Position numbers and translations under genes: made by a program
Notes under the pieces: model-generated
The model's input: only the letters and a program-made list of their open reading frames with translations
Database searches by the model: none
Told to the model about the DNA's origin: nothing
In this document: positions 1 through 11,500 of the stretch, one piece after another
Numbering within the stretch: the first letter of the stretch is position 1
How the letters are laid out: every line of letters starts with the position of its first letter
NCBI GenBank assembly: GCA_000444245.1
Contig: ATSW01109349.1
Coordinates: 1 to 27,778 of the forward strand
DNA from: Botryllus schlosseri
Lineage: Eukaryota; Chordata; Ascidiacea; Stolidobranchia; Styelidae
Length of the DNA: 27,778 nt
Direction: 5' to 3'

Positions 1-1342
1 ATGCATTGCTATATTTGCGTTATGATGAATCCAGTCCAGAGTATACGACCTATATACGCGATCTACGTAATCACTGTACCAATGTACACAGCAGGCTGAA
101 ACAACAAGTTTAACGCATTTCCGGCGCATTATATAATATGTATATGATTCAAAAAGATCAAGGACATTAGAAGACCAGAAGGTTTTATTTTTGTAGGGCT
201 GGTTACGAGAAGACTGGATTCAGGCCTGTAATTTTTCAGAAGATTTTTCAGGAGGTTTTGGTATATCGTACCGGAAGTTTCATTGCAGACAATATCGCAG
301 TGTAAAATATATTCATATTGCCGAATTAATTCCGGTCTAAGATTTTCAATTGACTCTCATGACGAACGAACTTCAGTAAATACGATTAACCAAATTCGAA
401 GCAACGAATTTTGTCGTTGTGATTGTTACGTAATCATGACAATTGACAAACTCGTGTACTGCATATATAGTCGACTCCGCTTAATCAGGACATCGGCTAA
501 CCCGGACAATTGCTTTATTCGGACAAAATACTTCCGAACGGGACAAAAGTATGAATTGCTCGAAAAAAATCTGGTCAGTTCCAACACAGATTCGCAATTC
601 CTATTGTTATGTTGTGCCACAATATAGGCTACAGCACTACGTTCGTTTTAACACAAGACGAGTGATTAAAACCACTGATGATAGTGAAACAATGACGATC
701 CATGCAGTAACACTCGCCAAAGCACTCGTACCGGGCCGTGCCGGCTTCATAGTCGGTTTTAATTGGACGCAACTTCGTGTACCTTGTAGGTAGAACAAAT
801 TGAGCGGAACCTACTGTAATACAGCAACAAACAGTTACGGTGCAACAGCGGCAAATTGGCTATAAAAATATCGGAATAACAACTAAACACTAATAAAATG
901 TTCCCACAGTATAGAGCTGTTCTTTATGGTGCAGTGGGTCGGCTGATGCAGCTTTATAATATTTGATTCAAGACCAATTGAATGAAAAAGATCAGTATTT
1001 TTCAAATCTTAACTTTATGTGGGGGAGCTGTTCGTTAAACGTTGCCTACATGTAATATGATATTGCATCCTGAGTATAACGTTTATTGCGCTAACGTGAA
1101 ATCGTTGTTGCAATCAATTGTGGTCACGCATGCATGGATTGTTTTGTGTTGGCTGTCGTAATAATGACTGCCGTAGATTTAACTTACCTAACTGTCTATA
1201 TATCCTTGCTAGGCTGGAAAATTGCGTCACCCATTCTGTGGTCTTTGAAACGAATTGTTAACGCTGAACTTAAGAATGGGCGAGAGCACAGCGCTCTATA
1301 ATGTCATTGTAAAACCATACCCGGTTACTCGAGTTTGCAATT

Positions 1343-1437
1343 AAATATTTTATTCATATTGAATATTTTCGGCTGACACTCGTCAGGGGTAATCGTCAGC
1401 AACTAGTAGAGAATTGCAAAGAACGTTGTTTATCAAC
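1343..1437 (-). mobile_element. Decayed half copy of Mutator-like fold-back MITE
   Basis: Reads as the reverse complement of the family core. It runs TTCATATTGAATATTTTCGG, then CTGACACTCGTCAGGGGTAA, then TCGTCAGCAACTAGTAGAG. It is about one arm plus part of the loop. No target duplication was found. Confidence 0.7.
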
Positions 1438-2009
1438 AGACGTACCACCAATTATGCCGTTAAATATCTAATTTGGTGCGACAATTGTAACTAAGATCTT
1501 GCATTGGCTGGATGCGCTAAAGTGGCCAGATGGTGTGGGAAAGATATCGGTGTATTCTGTACTGTGCATATATGTAATGTGCGTATTTGTAAAGGCCTAC
1601 GTCATTGGATACTGATTATACATCGCCGATGGTTATTTGCTGAATAAATAATCGTCTCCTCGCTCGCTTGTACGCGGGAAAAGTCATTGACTATTGTGCG
1701 CCGGCACATTGCCCATAATTCATATTCATTTTCAATTACTAACTCAAACACAGCCGAGGCCCGATTCGTAGAACACTATCCCGCTGAGATTCGCGCCTCG
1801 CGCAAGCTTATGACGATCATCACGCACTCTATCTTTTACCTTCCGGATATCTATGTAATAAGTATAATAGAAAACACTTTCCAGCAATTTGTCTTCTCTG
1901 AATGCAAAGAGCTTTATCTTTATCACTTCGCATCATTCTTGCGCTCACTGTGATTTATAGGTTAGCGCGTGAGCGGATACAGGGCAAGAATCACAGCTAC
2001 GATTACGAT

Positions 2010-2208
2010 TATTGATATACAATGTTCTGGGGCCTACGATAACTTAACTTAAGTTATCGTAGGCCCCGAATGTTCTTTCCAATTCTCTACTAGTTGCTGG
2101 CGATTACCCCTGACGAGTGTCGAACGAAATTAGGTATATTTTGATATGAATATTTAATATATATTAATCTATTATATATTGAAGTTCCGTGCCTCCAAGA
2201 AGCTCTTC
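2010..2208 (+). mobile_element. Half copy of Mutator-like fold-back MITE, with nested insertion
   Basis: Carries the loop segment (GATATACAATGTTCT, then TTCCAATTCTCTACTAG), the core GATTACCCCTGACGAGTGTC, and the family end CCTCCAAGAAGCTCTTC. The loop is interrupted by a 40-bp palindromic insertion flanked by an 8-bp repeat. The intact loop at 12058-12090 shows the uninterrupted state. Confidence 0.75.
2021..2076. mobile_element. 40-bp palindromic micro-insertion with 8-bp direct repeats
   Basis: The insert at 2029-2068 is almost entirely a perfect palindrome: 19-bp arms starting GGGGCCTACGATAACTTAA around a single C. It is flanked by AATGTTCT at 2021-2028 and again at 2069-2076. The same MITE loop elsewhere in the window has one AATGTTCT and no insert, so the flanks are a target-site duplication. 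An 8-bp duplication suits hAT or a related superfamily. The insert could be the extreme internal-deletion product of a larger transposon. Confidence 0.7.
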
Positions 2209-2711
2209 ATATGCAGCTCGCTACGTTACACATTTACAAATGATATTTAACCAAGTAACCGAGCTTGGTAGCGGACAGATAATGTAATTTCTTGCGGGGA
2301 AAAATAGCACCGCAACTTTGCAACTACTGATGTATTACTGGTCAAAATAAGTCTTGCAACTAACGTTCTGAACGGGATATCCAGTATGATATATAGTAGA
2401 TGCTATGGTTCGACTATTTGAAATCAAATCCTGTGATTGCAAAAATCGGTATCATTCGTATTTGGTGACGACGGCAAGTCGTATTAGCGATGTTTCAACG
2501 CTGTCAAACTATTCCGGCTTGTGTTTTGATGTGCTGCTCATCAAATAAAGACGCCGTCCAGTGTCCACATTGCTCCTTGGATGGCGTGACGGGCAATCAC
2601 TCCAATCAGTTCGATTTCGCGAGCTTAAGGGCCAGCCATGAGTTCTGATTATTTTCGGTATGAACCCGGATATTGCTTTCCAAGTAATGTACACATAACA
2701 TACACAACATG

Positions 2712-2858
2712 TACCATGTTCTTTTCAATTCACTACTAGTTGCTGACGATCACCCGTGACGAGTTTCAGCCGAAAATATTCGGATGGATTTCAATATGAA
2801 TATATTATTCAATTGTATGCTAAAGCTCTGTATCTCGAGGAGAGTCTCTCTAAGCACT
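2712..2858 (+). mobile_element. Decayed half copy of Mutator-like fold-back MITE
   Basis: Shows the loop-to-arm order CACTACTAGTTGCTGACGAT, then GCCGAAAATATTCGG, then TCAATATGAATATATTATTC, with the distal end degraded to CTCTGTATCTCGAGGAGAG. The left arm is absent. Confidence 0.65.
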
Positions 2859-3427
2859 TTCCATGTGTTCCGCGCGCTGTCGCACGAATTCTACTCACAT
2901 CCGTTTTGTTTGTTATTTGCGATCGTAACCGTGGCAACTCTTAACCCGCAGAGAATGTTGATGTTAATTCCTGTCGCGCATTTCCAGTGTGTGTGATTGT
3001 TTATACAGAAACACGAGCACATCCACAAGCCTTTACAGTGCCAGATATGAGCGGGTACAATATTTTCCAATTCCTTTCGTACATAATGACGAAATAAAAG
3101 CACGCATTCAGTGCTGGGTCGCAGCCGTTCGCGAAACGCAGAATGTTTCGCAACTTCCCGTCAAACCACGAATCCGGTCGGAGTGTTCAAATTCGGTGTT
3201 CGGCTTTGTAACGTCACAAAAGCTCGCAAGGATATTTTCACGCTACGCCAAGCAGTATTATGGAATTAACGTCGGAACTTTCGCTGGTTTCAAATGAAAA
3301 AAATGCATCGTTTTCATTTCCTAGCAAAAATCACCGTGGCACGCTGTGACCGCCTGATTCCAAAATCACCCGTCTCCATCTATGCGGGAGTATAAAATTT
3401 AATAATCTATTGCCATTGTAATGAACC

Positions 3428-3520
3428 CGCATTACCCCTGGAGAGTGTCAGCCGAAAATATCCGGGTTTATTTTAATATGAACAATATAATAAAGTTCTG
3501 TACCTCCAAGAGCTTCTTCC
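3428..3520 (+). mobile_element. Decayed half copy of Mutator-like fold-back MITE
   Basis: Core GCATTACCCCTGGAGAGTGT is followed by CAGCCGAAAATATCCGGG and the distal end TTCTGTACCTCCAAGAGC. Only the right arm is present. Confidence 0.65.
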
Positions 3521-3923
3521 GGAGTATAAAAGCGGATTTTTTCTTCGATCATCGATTCGGCTATCTCAAATCTACCCTTATCTCGTGAAATGGATTTTTC
3601 GTTGGGATTGCGATACGACGCAGCTTTCACTTCGCATGTCACGCGTCCGATACGTTGGCTACCAGACAGACCTGAGCAACTATAATTAAATTAGAATTAC
3701 AGCTATATAACTTTTTTCAAATTCGGCTATAATTAGAATTATTGCAACAACAGGTTTAAGTGAATTATATTAAAATTAGATTACCGGTAATTCGCTCTAC
3801 CTTTTGAATTGAGAACGGCAAATTTCTGTACAGCAAGCTTGGCTCGTTTCGCGCTATGCAGTTCTGCAGAATTTTCAAGAAATCAAGATATTAGATTACA
3901 ATCGATATTAAAATCATAGAAAC

Positions 3924-4029
3924 CACTGACGATTACCCCTGACGAGTGTCAGCCGAAAACATTCGTGTTCATTTCAATATGAATATACTACTGTATATTG
4001 AAGTACTGTACCTCCAAAAAGATCTTCTG
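3924..4029 (+). mobile_element. Decayed half copy of Mutator-like fold-back MITE
   Basis: Core CTGACGATTACCCCTGACGA is followed by GTGTCAGCCGAAAACATTCG and the distal end TACTGTACCTCCAAAAAG. Only the right arm is present. Confidence 0.7.
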
Positions 4030-5039
4030 CATAGAAATATTTCGCTTATTAGATTAGAATTAGATTATCGACAATCCACTCAATTAGATAAACGTAGTCC
4101 ATGTCTGCGTAGCGCCCCCGAAACGTTGGCTTCCAGCGACACGCCCTTGACGCAACTTGGTCGAGATAACCGGTTTCAGTTTGATTTGTAAAGCTCTTCA
4201 CGTTGTTTCCACCGTCGCGCGGCGTTGAGTCACAGTTCTGGGACCGCCAGTCATGGACGGAAAACTGGGTCAATCGTTCTCGATAAAAACGTGCGTCGCC
4301 GCGATGTGTATCGCGCGGGGTTGTGGTTTAAGGTTGATTCTTCACGATTTGTAGTGGAGATTGGCGATTTGAGTCGCGGTTCAAGTTATTTCAATTCGTT
4401 TCATGAGTGTATTTATTACCAGTAACTGAATTGGCTTCAGTGTCATGTCTCAGGAATTAAGCTGTGTTCCGTATTGAAATAAACTCGATATCTTTACTAA
4501 TGTCATTTGTGAAATATTTCTATGCTCCAATTTTAATTCTAATCTAACATATAGTTTTCCTGCGTTATTTACGCATAAACCTCGGTTAGCCAAGGTCAAG
4601 GCTTGTGTACAGTACATGTATCTTCGCAGTCGTGTGACTCTTGCCGTGCTTATTAGTTAGTACAGGAGCGTACATCGTTCTGGAGTTAAGGCCGGATTTC
4701 ACGGAATTTCGTATCTACGATGTGGCTTGGGCTGGCTATCTCGGTTCACTCATATATTCGTTCTGTATATTCGATATATCCGATAATACACACTTGATTG
4801 TGCAAATTGTCACTTCTCGACTTTTACTATACTTTAAACCCGAGGGATTTGTAGAATTTACTTCCAGATCACCATCCAATCCGGGGTGTTTGGGAGCCGT
4901 TGTAATTGATCATATCGAAGGCTTGATATTATTGGATTTGAAGTCCTTGGGGCCGCTTGATTATACCTAGTTTACTTTCGATTTTATTTCTGGCTTACTT
5001 AACCCGTACCTTGGAGACTCGCGGCTGATTGCGCTAGGA

Positions 5040-5398
5040 AGGCACGTCGAGAAATTGACATTACCGGTAGTGTTTTAAAAAGCAATTTCTTTTCATCGAT
5101 ACTCTGCGTAATTTCACCGACACGCGCGCGGTCAAGATTGCTTGTTATTGGTATTGACGCTGCGCGCTCTTGCATGGAAAGCTGTTATTGTGTGTTTGAT
5201 AATCGGATGTTTTGATTTTGATATCGCTACGCGGTTTACAATATACATCAATCCCGGAGTTCAACCGTGGGCGTTTGTCTTACTGGCTTACCAGCGCGGC
5301 GCGGCGATTAACAACCGCTGCGCGACATCGAATTAGCGCCGTTTCAATGTGCAGGACTATATATACGCAGGTGCCGGTCGTTTCGGCTTTAGTTACCG
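5040..5398 (+). promoter_or_regulatory. Possible promoter and 5' UTR of the KCC gene
   Basis: This stretch is richer in CpG than its surroundings (words such as CACGCGCGCGG and CAGCGCGGCGCGGCG) and directly precedes the start codon. CTATATATACG at about 5358-5368 could be a TATA-like element. However, CGCAG followed by GTGCC at 5367-5371 could equally be a splice acceptor after an upstream untranslated exon. The sequence does not decide between the two. Confidence 0.25.
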
Positions 5399-5564
5399 AT
5401 GGCGACCACTGTCGAAATTAGAATAACAAGCGACGAGACTGTTATGTCTGAGAAAAACAATGCGGATGATAAGGAGGGCGCCTCGATCAAGGATGACTTA
5501 GAGAAGGATAGAGGCTTTGTAAAGAATTCTTTCAGGAGATTCTCGAAACGCCTCTCGCTTGGGA
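5399..5564 (+). CDS. kcc: KCC exon 1: start codon and cytosolic N-terminus (residues 1-55)
   Basis: Begins [15 protein letters not shown] and is hydrophilic and charged, with a basic [10 protein letters not shown] end. In-frame TAG at 5390-5392 makes this ATG the first possible start. The Kozak context is weak (C at -3, G at +4). The donor GTAAGT at 5565 leaves phase 1, and the split codon becomes Asn with exon 2. The family is poorly conserved here, so support comes from the open frame, the donor and the phase match. Confidence 0.8.
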
Positions 5565-8500
5565 GTAAGTTAATGCAGCATTACTGACAATGTGATAGTT
5601 CTACTGATAGAAATTTGCATCAACTTTGAAATCCCTCTAAAATTTTCGATTTATGAGCAGTAGATGAGCTGTTATGTGTATTCTGTTTGCGGTCTAGGAA
5701 TTTCGCTTATGGGTGAGGGAATGCAGCATTGCTGGCAATGCGATAGTTCTATTGGTAGGAATTTGCGTCAACTTTAAAACACCCTCAAATTTTTTCTAAT
5801 CACGAGTAGTAGATGACGTGTTATGTGTATTCTGGATCAAGTGTCGGAATTTCGCTTGGGAGTATGTGAACGCAGCATGGCTAGCAACGCGGTGGTTTTA
5901 TTGGTAGAAATTTGTGTCAACTTCAAAACCCCCTCCGAAATTTTCTAATTGTGCGTTTACCTATCCGATTATGTGTTATGTGTAGCGTAGGTATTTCGCT
6001 TGGGAGTAAGGGAGCTTTGGTAAGAATTGACACAAGAATTCTTCTATTAGTAGAAAGTTGCATCAACCTTGAAAGCCCGTCCAAAATTTTCTAGTGGGTT
6101 CTTTTGTGTATTCGGCACGCGGTGTCGGAATTTTTCGTGAGATACTACACTTCTTGATTTCTGCACAGCATCGGCCTTTTTGGAGATCGATACGATCGAG
6201 CATGCGATTTGACTCCTGTCTGCTAATTTGCTCAGTTGTTGCCGATTTGAATTTCACTGGTCTAACTTTCATATTGGCGCATCAAAAGTCAGTATGACTT
6301 GCAGACGTTGCAGTAGTTACGTTTGCGAGTTGCAGATATACTACTGAAAACTTCATTACAGGATTTTCACATGTTTTCCATGCTGTCATATGTGTTTGGG
6401 ACTTTCCCCCAAGATACTATCGGAATGTTGAAAAACATGGTATTCATGGAATGCCGGGTTTTCCATAAGTTACCAGTTCAGTAGTTCTTAGTGCTGAGTA
6501 TCATGGTCAGCTTTATACTTTTTTTCATTCTGTAACCCTTTCTGGCGGCCAATAAAGTGTGTTCTTGTAACTCTCTGTTTATGATTGATTGATAACTTGT
6601 GAATGCAGGTTTGGTGATGTCTGGGGATATATTTAAAGCTGGGCTAAGGTACAGTTCCACCTTTTATAGAGTAGAGCGTACAACTGACCAAACACACGAT
6701 ATCCCGACACTAAATTGTTCCCATGGCTGTAATATTGACCTTGAATGCGCCACAGCAATTTTCATACTTGTTAGTTTTTTAGTGTCTTACACTTACACCT
6801 TACATTTGCTCAAATAATTGGCTGCTAAAAATCGCAATTGGGAAAGTTATTAATGTCGCAGTTGATATAAGACCAAAACTAATTTAGTGGTACCAGAACT
6901 GAATATCTGTAGGCCTACTTATTGAATGTGAAGGAATACTTGTCATGAAATCATGAAATCTTGCTTTGGATCAAAGATTACATTGCCCATATTATATGTG
7001 TTAGGTATTTAGTAATATTTCAGGCATCTCCAGGAAAGTGTCATAAGAAACTAGGCTATACCTAATAAAAGAGTGCTCTCATATGAATCAATATTGTTGA
7101 TGTCTGGAATTGATATAATGCCCAACATTTGGCATTTTTCATGTCAGTATGTGTTACATGTTTGAATGTAGGTATTGTGCACTGCACAGCACAATCAATA
7201 CCGATCATTTACAATGGAAATCATTTCTATTGCCTAGTTTGCTTTTCAAGTTGTTGGTATTGTGTGTGTGTGTACCTAGTACTGTGAATGTAATTGTTTT
7301 GTTACCATACTAGCTTAACATCACATTTGATAGGCCCATTTCTTTGGAATATGCCTGATATATTATACTCGACATTATTTTGTTATTTCCATACTTCATA
7401 AGTTACAAATGGCTTTTTTGTAATCTCGCATATTGCATTGCTGTGTTGGTGTTGCATATCTGGTCTTTATTGGTATGCAGTACAACTGTAATCATGCCTA
7501 GTAGTAATCGCAGCCCTTGTATCAATTAAGTAAACATAGTAATGACTAGATTTCATTTATGTCAGTCATCATAACTGATAGTTGTCTTGTTGATACCCCC
7601 AATTGTCCACTGGTAATAGTGCTGATTGCTGATTCAACTTATCTTGACAATGTGATCATTGAAAATCAAATACACACTCACTTCCTGTACTCAAACGTAG
7701 AAGGTTGGGTATATCTACACTTGAATGTTTTAAATATTCGTTATGCTCATTGTATTCTGTGATTTTCAAACATCTATGTTGCTACTCTATCCATGAACTT
7801 TTATTCAACGTAGCATAATCGGTGATACTATTCGCTGTATTTTGAATCTGTATTTTGAATTTGGGCTCAGATTCCAATAACTATCAGGTAGGACAGCATC
7901 AGGTGTAACAAAATCAAACTGCATTATTCAACTGTTTACCGTATAATTGGAGTTGTGAAAGCTAAATTTAGGTTCTGTACACCACATATCGATTGTAGCC
8001 TATATCTGTGCATTAGTTGAAATGTCAATTTAAACAGTTGTCATTATGATGTGTTGCACTGTTTGATAAGACTTTGTTGCATTTCTGCAACCACACCATA
8101 GAAAATGTTATTCATATGCGGGTAAATGCAAACATGTCAAATATTTACGTTTTCAACATTTAGATGCAGGCGGAAAGAAAAGATCAGTCATCGTCGATCC
8201 AGAGTCTGGCGATCTCAAAAATGACCATTTCGCCCTCTATGAGGTAAGCCGCATTGAAATATTTGACATCTTCAAACCAGCATCAATTGCATAATGCATA
8301 TGTGGATCTGATTAAATTGGATCCAATCATGCTTGGCTTACTATTTCACGCTTCATTGGAATATTATTTCATCAATCTAAGGCTTATACTGGCTGTGTTA
8401 TGTAAAAACAGACACAAAAGTAATCAAAATCATGCAAATATCAACAAATTTGTATATTTTGTTACGTCAAATGTTCCCTAATCTGGTAATTGTAAAAATT

Positions 8501-11500
8501 CAGCTGTCGGTGTAAGAAGTGCTGCATGTATCTGCCAAGCTGCTTGCAAATATGCAGCATGCTTTTCAAAATCAATATAAATTGCGTTATAGGATGACTT
8601 GCAAGACAGGCCAAAGGTCTCAAGCTTCCTTAATGCGATGTCAAATTACACAAATTTGCCGCAAGGTGCCAAGGAACACGAAAACGAAGAGGAGGGGGTC
8701 AAAAAAGTCAAGCAGGTTTGCAACGCTGGATGCTATGTTCTATCCTCAGTCGTTGATGCTCTTTTCTTGACAGGCTCCAAAATTGAGCACAATCATGGGA
8801 GTGTATTTACCTTGCGTGCAAAATATCTTGGGAGTTATCCTCTTCATCCGTCTTACCTGGATTGTGGGGCTTGCAGGGGTAGTGGAGGGACTTATGATTG
8901 TTCTGTTATGCTGCTCCACTGTAAGTCTTCCAATTATGGTGAATGTGTTTTTGTGCTATCTTTTTTTAATGTTTTTAGACCTTGTTGACTGCCATCTCCA
9001 TGAGCGCAATTGCTACAAATGGGGTCGTGCCTGCCGGCGGTTCATATTTTATGATATCGAGAGCTTTAGGGCCAGAGTTTGGCGGGGCTGTCGGAATCCT
9101 GTTTTACCTCGGAACTACGTTTGCGTCTTCAATGTACATTCTCGGAGCTGTTGAGATCCTCTTGGTACGTTTCAAAAGTCATTTGTAGAAGTGAATCTGT
9201 GTAACCACAAGAAACATTAAGATTCTTGGTGTGTTTGGTTTTAATAAGGTACATAGATTTGTTTCTAACACTGTTCAGTGAAACACTGCATGACTGCTAT
9301 TTATTAATTATGAGCAATGCTGGTCTCATTACTCTTAGAGTGTTATCACTTTTTGTTGTTCCCACTGCCAAAATGCAAGCATGCAGAACTTGACACATAC
9401 TATTGCCTGATATAAGCACAGGAGTATATTGGAATGTTAAAATTGTTTTAGGTATTTTTTACACTTTAAATTCTGTTACTGCTGCTGAATTTACACTTGC
9501 ATGGTCGTGTGCATACATGGTGCAGTTACGATTGTGGCCTGGTGATCAAAGCCTCAAGCCTGGCAAATATACATCTCCCTCCATAGAAATACCGGCATCA
9601 TCACTTCATCTAAGATGCTTTTTTTCATTTCAGTTGTATTTTATTCCACCAATATTGGTATCGCCTCAATTATGATTTCAGTCGGGTTGTAATTATTATC
9701 AGTTAATGTAAGCCTACTGTAAGGGGTTGGTGGTTAGGTATTCTTGTTCTGCGAAGATTACTACTGATTGTGTTATTTCGGTGTTCTATACTTGATATTT
9801 GATATTAATTGGTAGTGTATTAAAAAAGAAACGTCGTAATCAGTTGAAATAGCTCTCATCCATTTTATTCCCAATGCTGTTCTGTGCTGTGCAATGTGCA
9901 TTGATTGATTTACGATGTTAACGAGCCTTAGAATGTCGATGTTAGTGTGTTGTTCATCAATATCAGCCTCTTTTATCATAGTCGGTCAGACTTCGGTAAG
10001 GAGAGAGTGTAGAAGTATCCCTCAACTTGCCTGAGGAGACCTTGAACCGCCTTTTCATCTAACATAATTTGGTTGTACAATGTACATGGTACTTGAAAAA
10101 GCACTTGCTGGCTTGCCAAAACGAACAAAAATAAGGCAATATCGTAGCAGCCTAACTTTGCGTCTAAAAATATGTAGGCCGGCTACCGATAAATGTCAGC
10201 TAACAATCAGCGTTAGATATACAACATAATAGCTTCCTTGTATTTGCCTTGTTAGAATTGTGGGATATGTGACGAAAGGCTGATTAGTGATCAATGATCC
10301 TATTCACTGGATTGTGTGAGCTTGCCTATACACTTATGCCATGGACGATTAGTCTTGGCCAAATTCATTTTAATTCGCTTACTGATGACTCGTTGCGATT
10401 GTGTTGGATTGAATGAAGTCCTAACAATGCTACTTAATTCTTGAATCAAACGTGTTGAAACTCTCTTGAGGCCAAACAGGTCTCATATCACAAATTCTGT
10501 GCTGTTTCTTTGGTCAGTTTTATAGTACATTTTCACATTTTTCCCTTCCTATGCTGTTACAGGTTTACATTTACCAAGGGATGGCAATATTTTCACCGAT
10601 TACGGGCCCCGAAAACAAAGCGAATCTGCTGAACAACATGCGGGTCTACGGGACCATTTTCTTGTTTCTAATGTCCTCGCTCGTCTTCGTGGGGGTGAAA
10701 TACGTCAACAAGTTTGCTTCTCTCTTCCTGGCGTGCGTCGTGCTCTCAATTGTTGCGATCTACGCCGGCGTGCTCCAGTCTGCCTTTGTAGAGAAGGATG
10801 TCGAGTATGTGTTTTCTGTGGATGATCGGATTTTGTGGAATTTCGACTATGTTTTCTCTGTGTTGCAGTGTGTGTATGCTGGGGAACAGGATTCTGAAAC
10901 AGCCTCCAGATATGTTATGCAGCCAGACTAATGTTGTTGGCAACCAAACTGTAAGTATAATTTAACTGTTAAATTATTACATCGTCGCGGTCCGTTTTTT
11001 CAAATTGTTAGAAAATCTAGTATTTGTAAATTTAGATTTTTTCCGATGGTATCTTGGCCCGGTTTATGTTTGTCACATTGTTTCAAAGTTAACAATGGCC
11101 AAAGTTAAATTCCTCCAAGTGTGTAAAATGGACATCAGCTACTTTGTTTCAGCAACAATGATATCAGATTGATTTTGAGATACAGACCTCGTATGTCATG
11201 TCTACATCAAAATAACACTAAATTTATTCTACACAATGTTTTAATACCATATGTGTAGCGGATGCACAATAATAAGATTTTAAAAGATTTACTATTTTTG
11301 CTTATGATAATCTTAAGGCGAATCATTACATGGCATGAAAATGTCGTTCTTAAACAGCAGCTGATAATGAAATCATATGACGATTATGAATAAGTTTGAG
11401 GCTTGCTTGCGCAATGCGGTGTAGTTCCCCTATTACGTATATCGATCTGTGGCATGTATTGTGACGCAGTCTACTTTCCTTGAACTATCGCTCTCCGATT

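Larger units (their letters stand above)
1..5398. other. Upstream non-coding region
   Basis: No exon or protein family is recognisable in this stretch on either strand. Its open frames are short, with no conserved motif and no splice-phase logic. It holds five decayed half copies of the Mutator-like fold-back family (near 1343, 2010, 2712, 3428 and 3924), a tiny palindromic insertion at 2029-2068, and an AT-rich patch at about 3680-3790 with words like ATTAGAATTA, also seen downstream of exon 23. An untranslated first exon could be hidden here and would not be visible by reading. Confidence 0.6.

Noticed and set aside
2989-3297. 102-codon open frame in the upstream region
   Set aside because: Sequence resembles no protein I know, and it lies among decayed MITE fragments; likely chance.
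4641-4970. 109-codon open frame upstream of the gene, partly hydrophobic
   Set aside because: No recognisable family motif, no splice context and no codon pattern distinct from surrounding AT-rich DNA. It is within chance length.
10805-10931. Read-through of exon 6 into [14 protein letters not shown] and a stop at 10929
   Set aside because: It loses the VCMLGN motif and two loop cysteines. A 64-nt intron with good GTATGT and TTGCAG signals restores both.
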